In this document: positions 26,480 to 34,699 of the stretch, one piece after another | Numbering within the stretch: the stretch's first letter is position 1 | How the letters are laid out: the number at the start of each line of letters is the position of its first letter | Assembly (NCBI RefSeq): GCF_900115635.1 | Contig: NZ_FOXE01000021.1 | Span: 1-56,635 of the forward strand | Direction of reading: 5' to 3' | DNA length: 56,635 nucleotides | DNA from: Oscillibacter sp. PC13 | GTDB lineage: Bacteria > Bacillota > Clostridia > Oscillospirales > Oscillospiraceae | The notes under the pieces: generated by a model | Database searches by the model: none | What the model saw: the letters and a program-made list of their open reading frames with translations, nothing else | Told to the model about the DNA's origin: nothing | Position numbers and translations under genes: made by a program

Positions 26480-26721
26480 TTGTTATCAGCGATGAACGGG
26501 AAAATAACCGTGAAACGCCGCGTAAGAGAGGGTCGGTCACCGGCTGCAAGCCGACCTGCGGACGCCCGGTTTGGTTCGCCCGGGAGCCGCCGTGGAGACA
26601 CGGCCGGACGCCCACCGTTACAGGGGCTTCAAGTGCGCGCCCCGCAAAAGGCGTGAATTTGGGTGGTACCGCGGAAGGAATGGCCTTTCGTCCCAATCAG
26701 GGACGGAGGGCTTTTTGTTTT
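26480..26721 (+). ncRNA. T-box leader of pheST
   Basis: The hallmark T-box bulge GGGTGGTACCGCGG (about 26660-26673) is followed by a terminator stem built from GGCCTTTCGTCCC and GGGACGGAGGGC and a TTTTTGTTTT tail ending near 26721. Upstream lie the extended stem I sequences. Uncharged tRNA, presumably tRNA-Phe given the genes, would stabilise the antiterminator and allow pheST transcription. I did not fix the specifier codon with certainty. Confidence 0.9.
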
Positions 26722-26807
26722 GCCCGGAATCGGCAACTTCGGTTTTGCCTGCACGCTGTACGCCCCCATCGCGCAATCCGTCAATCACATCCAAGTAAAG
26801 GAGTTAC

Positions 26808-27839
26808 ATGTATATGAAAGAACAACTGGAAGCCATCCGCAGCGCCGCACTGGACTCCATCGCCGGCACAAAAGCCGCTGCCGATCTGGAAGCTCTTCGT
26901 GTCAAGTACCTGGGCAAGAAGGGCGAGCTCACCGCTGTGTTGAAGCAAATGGGTTCCCTCTCCGCGGAGCTGCGCCCCGTCATGGGCCAGATGGCCAACG
27001 ACGTCCGCGCTGCGGTGGAGACCGCCATTGAGTCTCAGTCCGCCATTCTGGCGCAAAAAGCCCTGGAGGCCAAGCTGGAGGCCGAGACCGTGGATGTGAC
27101 CATCCCCGGCAAACACCAGGAGGTAGGCCACAAGCATCCCATGTACACCGTTCTGGACGAGATCAAGGAAATCTTTTTGAATATGGGCTTTGAGATCATG
27201 GATGGGCCCGAGATCGAGCAGGCGGATTACAACTTTACAAAACTGAACACCCCGGATGACCATCCGGCCCGGGAGTGGTCCGATACGTTCTATCTGGATG
27301 AGGAGTCTAAAACACTGCTGCGGACGCAAACCTCTCCCATGCAGATCCGGGCCATGGAGACCTATGGGGTGCCCATCCGTATGATCTCCCCCGGCCGGGT
27401 TTACCGCAAGGACGAGGTGGATGCCACCCACTCCCCCATGTTCCATCAAATCGAGGGACTGGTGGTGGACAAGGGCATTACCATGGCGGATCTGAAGGGC
27501 ACGCTGAATGCCGTCATCCGCGAGATCTACGGCCCCAATACCGTCACCCGCTTCCGTCCCCACCACTTCCCCTTCACCGAGCCCTCCTGTGAGGTGGACA
27601 TCCAATGCCACAAGTGCGGCGGTGTGGGCTGCCCTACCTGTAAGGGTGAGGGCTGGATTGAGGTTCTGGGCGCCGGTATGGTCCACCCCAAGGTTCTGCG
27701 CAACTGCGGCATTGATCCGGAGGAGTACTCAGGCTTTGCCTTCGGCATGGGGCTGGAGCGCCTGGCCATGGGCCAGTTCAAGATCAGCGATCTGCGGCTG
27801 ATCTTTGAAAACGACATCCGGTTCTTGTCTCAATTTTAA
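26808..27839 (+). CDS. pheS: Phenylalanyl-tRNA synthetase, alpha subunit
   Basis: 343 aa (starts at ATG 26808; ATG 26814 is equally possible after AAAGGAG). An N-terminal coiled coil (residues ~1-90) is followed by the class II catalytic core: FEIMDGPEIEQADYNF, TSPMQIRAM, GRVYRKDEVDATHSPMFHQIEGLVVD, FRPHHFPFTEPSCEVDI and GFAFGMGLERLAM. It charges tRNA-Phe as an alpha2-beta2 enzyme with PheT. T-box controlled. Confidence 0.97.
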   Translation: MYMKEQLEAIRSAALDSIAGTKAAADLEALRVKYLGKKGELTAVLKQMGSLSAELRPVMGQMANDVRAAVETAIESQSAILAQKALEAKLEAETVDVTIPGKHQEVGHKHPMYTVLDEIKEIFLNMGFEIMDGPEIEQADYNFTKLNTPDDHPAREWSDTFYLDEESKTLLRTQTSPMQIRAMETYGVPIRMISPGRVYRKDEVDATHSPMFHQIEGLVVDKGITMADLKGTLNAVIREIYGPNTVTRFRPHHFPFTEPSCEVDIQCHKCGGVGCPTCKGEGWIEVLGAGMVHPKVLRNCGIDPEEYSGFAFGMGLERLAMGQFKISDLRLIFENDIRFLSQF

Positions 27840-27859
27840 AGAAAGGAGAGCAATACAAC

Positions 27860-30553
27860 ATGTTACTCTCTCGGAAATGGCTGAATGAATTCGTCCAGGT
27901 GGATGCAAACGATCACGACTTCTGTGAAGCGATGACGCTCTCCGGCTCCAAGGTGGAGACCACCGTTGTTTTGAATGACTCTCTGAAAAACGTGGTGGCG
28001 GGACGCATCATCTCCATGGAAAAGCACCCGGACTCCGACCACATGTGGATCTGCCAGCTGGACATTGGCGAAGCGGAGCCCATCCAGATTGTCACCGGCG
28101 CATGGAATATCCATGTGGGCGATCTGGTTCCCGTCGCCAAGCATCAGTCCCTGCTGCCCGGCGGCGTCAAAATTGAAAAAGGAAAGCTTCGGGGCGTGGT
28201 GTCCAACGGCATGCTCTGTTCTTTGAAGGAGCTGAACCTCACTGCCGACCACGACTATCCCTACGCCGTGATCACCCCCGCCGCGCTGCTGAATGACTAT
28301 CATCCCCTGGAGCCGAGCAAACCTTCCATCCCCGCGGACATCCAGCCCGGCCACAAGATTTACGGCCCCGTGGTGGCTGGAAAGGTGCTGGAGTGCGAGC
28401 CGCAGCCCGACGGCAGCTATCACACCTGCCTTGATCTGGGCGGCTCCACCGTCGTGCCCGACACCCGGTGCCAGAACATCCATGTGGGAGATTTGGTCGC
28501 TTATGACACCAAGAGCGACACCATCTGCACCCCGGCCGACCTCCACGCCGACCAGAAGGAGTTCCCGCACTGTATCTCTGACGGTATCTGGGTTCTCCGT
28601 GAAGACGGCGTGAAGCCCGGCGACGACATCGCCTCCGTCATCGGCGCAGACGACCACGTGATGGAGTTCGAGATCACCCCCAACCGCCCCGACTGTCTCA
28701 GCGTCATCGGCTTGGCCCGCGAGGCCAGTGCCACCTTCGGCATACCGCTGAATCTTCACACACCTGCGATCAAAGGCTGCGGCGGCAGTATCGCTGAACT
28801 GGTGGATATCGACATTGAAGACGGCGACCTGTGCCCCCGGTACACCGCGCGCCTGGTGAAAAACGTGAAAATCCAGCCCTCTCCCGCCTGGATGCGGGAG
28901 AGGCTGCGGAACTCCGGTGTCCGCCCCATCAACAACATCGTGGACATCACCAACTATGTCATGCTGGAATACGGCCAGCCCATGCACGCCTTTGACTTCT
29001 CATGCGTGGAGGGCGGCCACATCATCGTCCGCACCGCCCGGGCCGGAGAGAGCATCCAGACCCTGGACGGCAAGGAGCACGCTCTGACACCCAATATGCT
29101 GTGCATCTGCGATGAGAACAAGCCCGTGTGCGTCGCCGGTGTCATGGGCGGTGCCAACAGCGAGATTATCGGCGATACCGCCATGGTTCTCTTTGAATCC
29201 GCCAACTTCAACGGCGCCTCCATCCGCCGCACTGCCACGGCCCTGAATATGCGCACGGAGGCCTCGGCCCGCTATGAAAAGGGTCTGGATCCCATGAACA
29301 CCATGAAGGCCGTTCAGCGTGCCTGCGAGCTGGTGGAACTGCTTGGCGCCGGCGAGGTGGTGGATGGCGTTATGGACGTCATCGCCAAAGACGCAGCTCC
29401 CGTCACCGTGGAACTGACGCCCGCGAAGATCAACGCCTTCCTGGGGATCAGCGTACCGGAGGAGGAAATGCGGAGCATTCTCCTCTCCCTTGGCTTTGGC
29501 CTGGATGGGAATACCATTTTGGTTCCCTCCTGGCGGAGTGACGTGGAGCACTGGTCCGACATCGCCGAGGAAGTTGCCCGATTCCATGGCTATAATAAAA
29601 TTCCGGATACACTCTCCTCCGGCATGAATCCCCGCCGGGGCTGGTCCCCTGTGCAGCAAGTGGAAAACAGTCTGGGCGCCCTGTGCCGCACCGCCGGATA
29701 CAGCGAGATCATCACCTACTCCTTCATCAGCCCCACCTATTATGATAAAATCGATCTGCCCGCGGATTCCCCCCTGCGCAATTCCATGCGGATTTTAAAT
29801 CCTCTGGGGGAGGATACTTCCATTATGCGGACCACCACCCTGCCCTCCATGCTGGAAATTCTGGCCCGGAACTACAGCTTCCGCAACAAGTCCGCCAGGC
29901 TCTACGAACTGGGCCGCACCTATTTCGCCAAAAACGACGGCACCGGCATGGCGGATGAGCCCAAAGTGCTCTCCCTTGGCGCCTACGGTCCTGAGATGGA
30001 CTTCTTTGCCCTGAAGGGCGCTGTGGAGACACTGTTGGACGGGATGCGGATTACCGGCGTCACCTATGCTGCAGAGCGTGAGAATCCCTCTTATCACCCC
30101 GGCCGCTGCGCCAAAATTTTGTGCGGGGGCAAGCTGCTTGGCGTTCTTGGGCAGGTGCATCCCCATGTGGCGGAGAATTACGGTGTGGACTGCGAGCTGT
30201 ATGCCGCGGAGCTCGCCTTCGATGCCCTGTATGCCAGTATCGGCGGCAAGGCCATTTATCAGCCCCTGCCCAAGTTCCCCGCCGTCACCCGGGACATCGC
30301 CGTGGTATGCGATAAGGCCGTTACCGTGGGAGCTTTGGAGGACTGCATCCGGCGGGGTGCCAAGGGCCTTCTCAAGGATGTGGCGCTGTTTGACATCTAC
30401 ACCGGCACCGGCATTCCCGCAGGAAAAAAGAGCGTTGCTTTCAACCTGACGCTCCGTTCTGACGAACGAAATCTCACTGCAGAGGAAGCGGATGCCGACA
30501 TCAGGAGCATTCTGGATCTTCTGAAATCCGAATTGAGCGCTGTTCTGCGGTAA
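27860..30553 (+). CDS. pheT: Phenylalanyl-tRNA synthetase, beta subunit, with duplicated OB-like domain
   Basis: 897 aa, about 100 longer than usual. The EMAPII-like tRNA-binding domain (residues ~40-135; VVAGRIISMEKHPDSDHM, NIHVGDLVPVA) is followed by an insertion at ~137-236 that repeats its pattern in divergent form (GPVVAGKVLECEPQPDGSY, QNIHVGDLVAYD). The usual FPHCISDGIWVL, B3/B4, B5 and C-terminal anticodon-binding domain (FPAVTRDIAVVCD to the end) follow. Reading frame intact throughout. The gene starts 20 bases after pheS with GAAAGGAGAG. Editing and tRNA-binding parts look complete. Confidence 0.96.
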   Translation: MLLSRKWLNEFVQVDANDHDFCEAMTLSGSKVETTVVLNDSLKNVVAGRIISMEKHPDSDHMWICQLDIGEAEPIQIVTGAWNIHVGDLVPVAKHQSLLPGGVKIEKGKLRGVVSNGMLCSLKELNLTADHDYPYAVITPAALLNDYHPLEPSKPSIPADIQPGHKIYGPVVAGKVLECEPQPDGSYHTCLDLGGSTVVPDTRCQNIHVGDLVAYDTKSDTICTPADLHADQKEFPHCISDGIWVLREDGVKPGDDIASVIGADDHVMEFEITPNRPDCLSVIGLAREASATFGIPLNLHTPAIKGCGGSIAELVDIDIEDGDLCPRYTARLVKNVKIQPSPAWMRERLRNSGVRPINNIVDITNYVMLEYGQPMHAFDFSCVEGGHIIVRTARAGESIQTLDGKEHALTPNMLCICDENKPVCVAGVMGGANSEIIGDTAMVLFESANFNGASIRRTATALNMRTEASARYEKGLDPMNTMKAVQRACELVELLGAGEVVDGVMDVIAKDAAPVTVELTPAKINAFLGISVPEEEMRSILLSLGFGLDGNTILVPSWRSDVEHWSDIAEEVARFHGYNKIPDTLSSGMNPRRGWSPVQQVENSLGALCRTAGYSEIITYSFISPTYYDKIDLPADSPLRNSMRILNPLGEDTSIMRTTTLPSMLEILARNYSFRNKSARLYELGRTYFAKNDGTGMADEPKVLSLGAYGPEMDFFALKGAVETLLDGMRITGVTYAAERENPSYHPGRCAKILCGGKLLGVLGQVHPHVAENYGVDCELYAAELAFDALYASIGGKAIYQPLPKFPAVTRDIAVVCDKAVTVGALEDCIRRGAKGLLKDVALFDIYTGTGIPAGKKSVAFNLTLRSDERNLTAEEADADIRSILDLLKSELSAVLR

Positions 30554-30565
30554 GCATTTATTTTA

Positions 30566-30600
30566 TCGGGTCCTGCCTCCCGGCGGGACCCGAAAATCTT
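30566..30600 (+). terminator. Terminator of pheST
   Basis: TCGGGTCC / GGGACCCGA stem followed by AAATCTTTTT. Confidence 0.7.
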
Positions 30601-30611
30601 TTTGAAAACGC

Positions 30612-30640
30612 TTTACACTTTTTCAAAAAGCGAGTATACT
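30612..30640 (+). promoter_or_regulatory. Sigma-A promoter of ireB
   Basis: TTTACA and TATACT with 17-base spacing, 52 bases before the ireB ATG. Confidence 0.8.
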
Positions 30641-30691
30641 ATTTTTATATCATTCGTTGAATCGTTCCAGTCGAGGAAAGGTGGTGTCTGT

Positions 30692-30937
30692 ATGGACGAT
30701 TTTACCCGGAAGTTCAATATTGCGATGGAAAAGGACGCGGAGATCCGACAGATCCTGACCACCGTCTATCAGGCATTGGAGGAAAAGGGCTATAACCCCA
30801 TTAACCAGATCGTGGGGTATATTCTCTCCGAAGATCCCACCTATATCACCAATCACAACAATGCCCGCACTCTGATCCGCAAAGTAGATCGGGACGAGTT
30901 GCTGCAGGTTCTGGTTCGCAAGTACCTTGGCCAGTAA
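30692..30937 (+). CDS. ireB: IreB family regulatory phosphoprotein (DUF965)
   Basis: 81 aa from ATG 30692 with GAGGAAAGGTGG upstream. The sequence [53 protein letters not shown] is the hallmark of IreB, a small dimeric substrate of the IreK Ser/Thr kinase that modulates cephalosporin resistance in Enterococcus. It usually sits near ruvX/alaS, which are absent here. It has its own promoter and terminator. Confidence 0.95.
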   Translation: MDDFTRKFNIAMEKDAEIRQILTTVYQALEEKGYNPINQIVGYILSEDPTYITNHNNARTLIRKVDRDELLQVLVRKYLGQ

Positions 30938-30961
30938 TGGACTCCGGTGTTTTATAAAATC

Positions 30962-31019
30962 ATCCCGCAGAGCCAAAAGCGCACCTAAATGGTTTGCTTT
31001 TGGATCTGCGGGATTTTTT
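30962..31019 (+). terminator. Terminator of ireB
   Basis: ATCCCGCAGA / TCTGCGGGAT outer stem with a second GCCAAAAGC / GCTTTTGG stem inside, followed by TTTTTTATT. Confidence 0.85.
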
Positions 31020-31291
31020 ATTGCCACACAACCCCAGCGCCCTGTGGCGTGGCTGAATCTCAGGCACAACCGCAGTTCTGTCATATATCATAAAATAGCG
31101 TAAAACACTATCTTTGATTGCTTAACTTGAAAATTCGGCTTTATAGGCTTTTACGCCTTTTTATGAAGACATGAGAAAATGCAGATAAACCAAGGGGGGG
31201 GCGCAGCATTATTTATCTCCCAATTCCCTTTTGTAATCCTGAAGTGCAATTAGACTATTCTAATGTATCAACATTCATTTTGGTATGAAAA
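31020..31291. other. AT-rich spacer, no gene seen
   Basis: Base composition drops in GC relative to the flanks and a G8 run occurs near 31194. No reading frame with a ribosome binding site and no clear RNA fold was found. Confidence 0.5.
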
Positions 31292-31320
31292 TTGGGCAGT
31301 CCCTAAATGAGACTGCCCAA
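31292..31320 (-). terminator. Terminator of the small membrane protein gene
   Basis: TTGGGCAGTC / GACTGCCCAA stem followed on the minus strand by TTTTC. Confidence 0.7.
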
Positions 31321-31337
31321 TAAACCATTATTGTTTG

Positions 31338-31499
31338 TTACTTACATTTTCGGTAAGCCAAAATAGAAGCCAATCCTAAAACCATAGGAACACAGGCATA
31401 TCCAGCATTTAATTGTCCATGATTAAATAATATATATCCTGCACCAGCAAATGTTAGAATTGTAAATATTATGCTTAAACCCAAAGCTATTTTTTTCAT
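31338..31499 (-). CDS. 53-aa membrane protein
   Basis: ATG at 31499 follows GGAGAAGATT. The product starts MKKIALGLSIIFTILTFAGA and has two hydrophobic stretches (about residues 5-24 and 33-48) with a short N/H/G-rich turn between, ending YRKCK. It is therefore a predicted two-helix membrane protein. Codons are AT-rich compared with neighbours, suggesting recent acquisition. It has its own terminator. No family recognised. Confidence 0.6.
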   Translation of the reverse strand: MKKIALGLSIIFTILTFAGAGYILFNHGQLNAGYACVPMVLGLASILAYRKCK

Positions 31500-31607
31500 A
31501 ATCTTCTCCGTTGTAAAGTCCGATTCGTCCTTCTATTCGATTCAATATAGCACAATTAACCGCATCGTTCAATGCTTAAGCGTTTCCATCATCTCCCAAA
31601 TTTTTTC

Positions 31608-31820
31608 ATGTTTTTTGTAAGCAACGTTTTTCCGGATTCACCAAAAGAATTCAAAACACCGCTTCAAGAGAAAACCTATCAGGCGTTAGAAGAATTGCAA
31701 ATCTCCTTTCAGCGTGTCGATACAGACGAGGCGATTACAATGGAGGATTGTATGCAAATTGACGCAAAACTGAATATGAAAATTATTTTCTATTTTGGGA
31801 GACAAGAACTCCTTTTCAGC
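31608..31820 (+). pseudogene. Remnant of a YbaK/ProX-type prolyl-tRNA editing protein
   Basis: The frame reads FKTPLQEKTYQALEELQISF, then QRVDTDEAITMEDC and DAKLNMK. This matches the N-terminal part of ProX/YbaK deacylases, which remove Ala from tRNA-Pro. After that point the expected CKNLFLCNRQ block is disrupted and the frame runs into a terminator hairpin, so about two thirds of the domain is missing. Probably a decayed gene in an AT-rich patch. Confidence 0.55.
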
Positions 31821-31821
31821 A

Positions 31822-31858
31822 AACTGCTCCCGGAGCCTTTCAGGCTCCGGGAGCAGTT
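31822..31858. terminator. Terminator between the remnant and the GntR gene
   Basis: A 16-bp perfect stem AACTGCTCCCGGAGCC and its complement with a 5-base loop, followed by CATTTTAT on the plus strand; also placed to end the minus-strand purine operon. Confidence 0.8.
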
Positions 31859-31888
31859 CATTTTATGTGTTTTTCCGCAGCAGTCTTA

Positions 31889-32638
31889 TCACAGTTTTGT
31901 CAAATCCCGCACGATATTGAGTCGGATCAAATCTGTATCGATATAAATATTCCCTAGGAGCGACGGCTGGTTCCGGTTGTCAAAATTGGTGATCTCCAGG
32001 CGAACAACCGGCTTGTTCTCCCCCTTTGGAACAGAAAAACACTCCTGTAAGGCCGGAATCTGTCCACTGTGGGCAGCCTGGATATTGATAATATCCCAAG
32101 TGATATCAACTCCCACGGACTGGCGAATAAAATCATAGATAGACCCTGGATAGTCCTCGTGCTTTTTCCAGTCCATATCTGTAAAGCGTTTTGCATCCAC
32201 ACAGTCAATACAGTACATGCACGGATGCCCGTCCGCCTGGTAAATAGAATGGATCTCCGTAATCCAGTCAAATGGAAACAAATTCAGCTTTTGTGCCCGT
32301 TCACCCGCAGGGCCATCCCGAACAGACAAAATTTTTAAAGAGGGCTCATAACCGTTTTTCCGGATCAGATCGTACATATTGACTCTTGGGTAAATGGTGG
32401 TCTCCACATCCAGCGCAGGCGGATTGACATATGTTCCACTGCCATGGCGGCGAATGATTTTTCCCTCAGTTTCCAATTCCATGAGAACTGCGCGAATCGT
32501 GCTTCTGCTCACCTGGAACTTTGCCGCCAACTGATTTTCAGACAGCAGACGGGTACTGTATTCGAAATCCATGCGGTGGATCAGCTCCATAATTTGCTGA
32601 CGAACCCGCTCCTGGAGACTCTGTTCTCTCTGATCCAT
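31889..32638 (-). CDS. GntR/HutC-family transcriptional regulator (UTRA domain)
   Basis: 249 aa from ATG 32638 preceded by AAAGGAGCAGTCC. The N-terminal winged helix (LLSENQLAAKFQVSRSTIRAVLMELETEGKIIRRHGSGTYV) is followed by a UTRA ligand-binding domain. It is the last gene of the minus-strand purine nucleoside array, so the likely ligand is a purine or related metabolite (inference). It is the best in-window candidate to act on the shared box or the palindrome near 40.1-40.2 kb. Confidence 0.88.
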   Translation of the reverse strand: MDQREQSLQERVRQQIMELIHRMDFEYSTRLLSENQLAAKFQVSRSTIRAVLMELETEGKIIRRHGSGTYVNPPALDVETTIYPRVNMYDLIRKNGYEPSLKILSVRDGPAGERAQKLNLFPFDWITEIHSIYQADGHPCMYCIDCVDAKRFTDMDWKKHEDYPGSIYDFIRQSVGVDITWDIINIQAAHSGQIPALQECFSVPKGENKPVVRLEITNFDNRNQPSLLGNIYIDTDLIRLNIVRDLTKL

Positions 32639-32654
32639 GGACTGCTCCTTTTTC

Positions 32655-33677
32655 TCAATCAGTGCTTTGGCTCTTCCAGTTCCGCACCCATTCATCAAAG
32701 GCGGGCAGATGATGCTGGCCCTTGATGGAATATTCCAGAGAGTTGCGGGCCAGGGTGATCAGGGTGTCCTCATCAAAGCCCAGATCCTCTACAAGTCCCT
32801 GATATTCCCACAGCAAGTCGCCCACATAAGGTGGATCGTCCGAACTGACTGAGCAAATGACGCCCTGCGCCATCAGCGGCTTGATGGCGTGATCTGCCGG
32901 TGTGGGGAACAGGCGGCGGTTGGAACGGGTGCACATGGCAAGTAAAATCTTCCGATCCGCCAGCTCCCGCACCAACGCCGGATCGTCAATGGCACGAACA
33001 CCGTGGTCGATACGCTGGCACCCCAAGACATTCAGTGCATCCCAGATGTTTCGGCAATCCCCTTCCTCTCCGGCGTGGGCAGTTTTAAACAGCCCCATCT
33101 TCCCGGCAATCTCATAGGCCTCCTTGTGCAGGATGCAGGGATAGCTAATCTCCTCACAGTCCATTCCGATGCCGTCCACCATGTCCAGATACGGCTCCAG
33201 GTTCTTTACAAATGCCGTGCATTTCTCCGGTGGCTGGCTGCGGTCAATGCCTGCGATAAAGACCAGTTCCACCCCAAAGTCTTTCAGCACCGCCTTTCGG
33301 CCCGCCTCATAGCCCCGCATCACCACATCCATGGGAATCCCCCGCTCCTCATTCAGCGGGTAGTCCAAGTGAAGCTCCTGGTAGATAATATTCTGTCGTT
33401 TGGCATCCTCGCCCAGATCATAAACCACGTCGTAGTAATCCTCCTCATGGAGGCAGACAGAATTGATCAGACGATCACAGACCATAAACATGTCCAAATT
33501 GCCACAATGGGTATGGATGTAGTCCAGCATACCCGTTTCCGTGTCAAAAGGCAAGACAATTTTGTTGCGCTTTGCCAGCCGCAAGGCTGTGCGGGTTGGA
33601 ATGGATCCTTCGATGTGGATGTGATTTTCTCCCTTGGGCATCTCCCGGATCAACCGTTCCATCCGCTCTGTCAGCAT
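32655..33677 (-). CDS. Adenosine deaminase-like protein, copy 1
   Basis: 340 aa from ATG 33677 with GGAGGCTCATCC upstream. Metal and catalytic positions of the ADA family are present: HIHIEGS near the N-terminus, TAHAGE, RIDHG and SSDDPP. It probably hydrolyses the amino group of adenosine or a related purine. It is a close tandem paralog of the next gene, and its start codon lies inside the end of that gene (7-base overlap), giving translational coupling. Compared with copy 2 it lacks two residues in the CTRSN loop before RLFPTPADH and differs in the early LDYIHTHCGNLDMF segment, which lies near the substrate pocket. Confidence 0.9.
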   Translation of the reverse strand: MLTERMERLIREMPKGENHIHIEGSIPTRTALRLAKRNKIVLPFDTETGMLDYIHTHCGNLDMFMVCDRLINSVCLHEEDYYDVVYDLGEDAKRQNIIYQELHLDYPLNEERGIPMDVVMRGYEAGRKAVLKDFGVELVFIAGIDRSQPPEKCTAFVKNLEPYLDMVDGIGMDCEEISYPCILHKEAYEIAGKMGLFKTAHAGEEGDCRNIWDALNVLGCQRIDHGVRAIDDPALVRELADRKILLAMCTRSNRRLFPTPADHAIKPLMAQGVICSVSSDDPPYVGDLLWEYQGLVEDLGFDEDTLITLARNSLEYSIKGQHHLPAFDEWVRNWKSQSTD

Positions 33678-34699
33678 GGATGAGCCTCCTTCCACTGCTT
33701 CACCCATTCATCAAAAGCAGGCAGGTGGTGCTGACCCTTGATAGAATACTCCAAAGAGTTTCGGGCCAGGGTAATCAAGGTGTCTTCATCAAAGCCCAGG
33801 TTTTCCACAACACCCTGGTACTCCCAGAGCAGATCGCCCACATAAGGTGGATCATCGGAACTGATGGAGCAAATAACACCCTGCGCCATCAGCGGCTTGA
33901 TGGAGTGATCCGCCGGTGTGGGGAACAGGCGAGTCATGGCATTGGACCGGGTGCACATGGCAAGCAGAGTCTTCCGATCCGCCAGCTCCCGCACCAGCAC
34001 CGGATCATCAATGGCACGAACACCATGGTCGATACGCTGGCACCCCAAGACATTCAGTGCATCCCAGATGTTCTGGCAGCCATCGTCCTCACCGGCATGG
34101 GCGGTTTTGAACAGCCCCATCTTCCCCGCAATTTCATAGGCCTCCTTATGCAGGATGCAGGGATAGCCCTTTTCCTCGCAGTCCATGCCAACACCGTCAA
34201 CCATATCCAGATACGGCTCCAAATTCTTTACAAATGCAGTACACTGATCCGGCGGAAGTGTGCGGTCGATGCCGGCGATAAAGACAATCTCCACGCCAAA
34301 GTCCTTCAAAACCGCTTTCCGGCCCGCCTCATAGCCCCGCATCACCACATCCATGGGAATTCCCCGCTCCTCATTCAGCGGGTAGTCCAAGTGAAGCTCC
34401 TGATAGACGATATTCTGTCGTTTGGCATCTTCACCCAGATCATAAACCACATCGTAGTAATCCTCCTCATGGAGGCAGACGGAATTGATCAGACGGTCGC
34501 TTTTCATAAAAGAGTTCAGATCCACCACATTTTTTGCAATGAAATCCTTCATGCCAGCCTCGGAGTCAAAAGGCAGAGCCACACTGTTTCGCTTGGCCAG
34601 CCGCAGGGCAGTTCGAGCAGGAATGGAGCCTTCAATGTGAATGTGGTTTTCTCCCTTGGGCATCTCCCGGATCAGTTGTTCCATTCGTTTTGTCAACAT
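33671..34699 (-). CDS. Adenosine deaminase-like protein, copy 2
   Basis: 342 aa. Very similar to copy 1 over the whole length (EDYYDVVYDLGEDAKRQNI is identical) and with the same metal ligands (HIHIEGS, TAHAGE, RIDHG, SSDDPP). The N-terminal specificity region differs (MKDFIAKNVVDLNSFMKSD). It starts within the stop region of the ABC ATPase gene (7-base overlap). Two diverged ADA-type enzymes in one nucleoside transport operon suggest two related substrates, which is inference. Confidence 0.9.
   Translation of the reverse strand: MLTKRMEQLIREMPKGENHIHIEGSIPARTALRLAKRNSVALPFDSEAGMKDFIAKNVVDLNSFMKSDRLINSVCLHEEDYYDVVYDLGEDAKRQNIVYQELHLDYPLNEERGIPMDVVMRGYEAGRKAVLKDFGVEIVFIAGIDRTLPPDQCTAFVKNLEPYLDMVDGVGMDCEEKGYPCILHKEAYEIAGKMGLFKTAHAGEDDGCQNIWDALNVLGCQRIDHGVRAIDDPVLVRELADRKTLLAMCTRSNAMTRLFPTPADHSIKPLMAQGVICSISSDDPPYVGDLLWEYQGVVENLGFDEDTLITLARNSLEYSIKGQHHLPAFDEWVKQWKEAHPC

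Noticed and set aside
32655..34699. Tandem ADA genes as an assembly artefact
   Set aside because: The copies differ at many positions, including indels and the N-terminal block, and both have proper starts and overlapping junctions.
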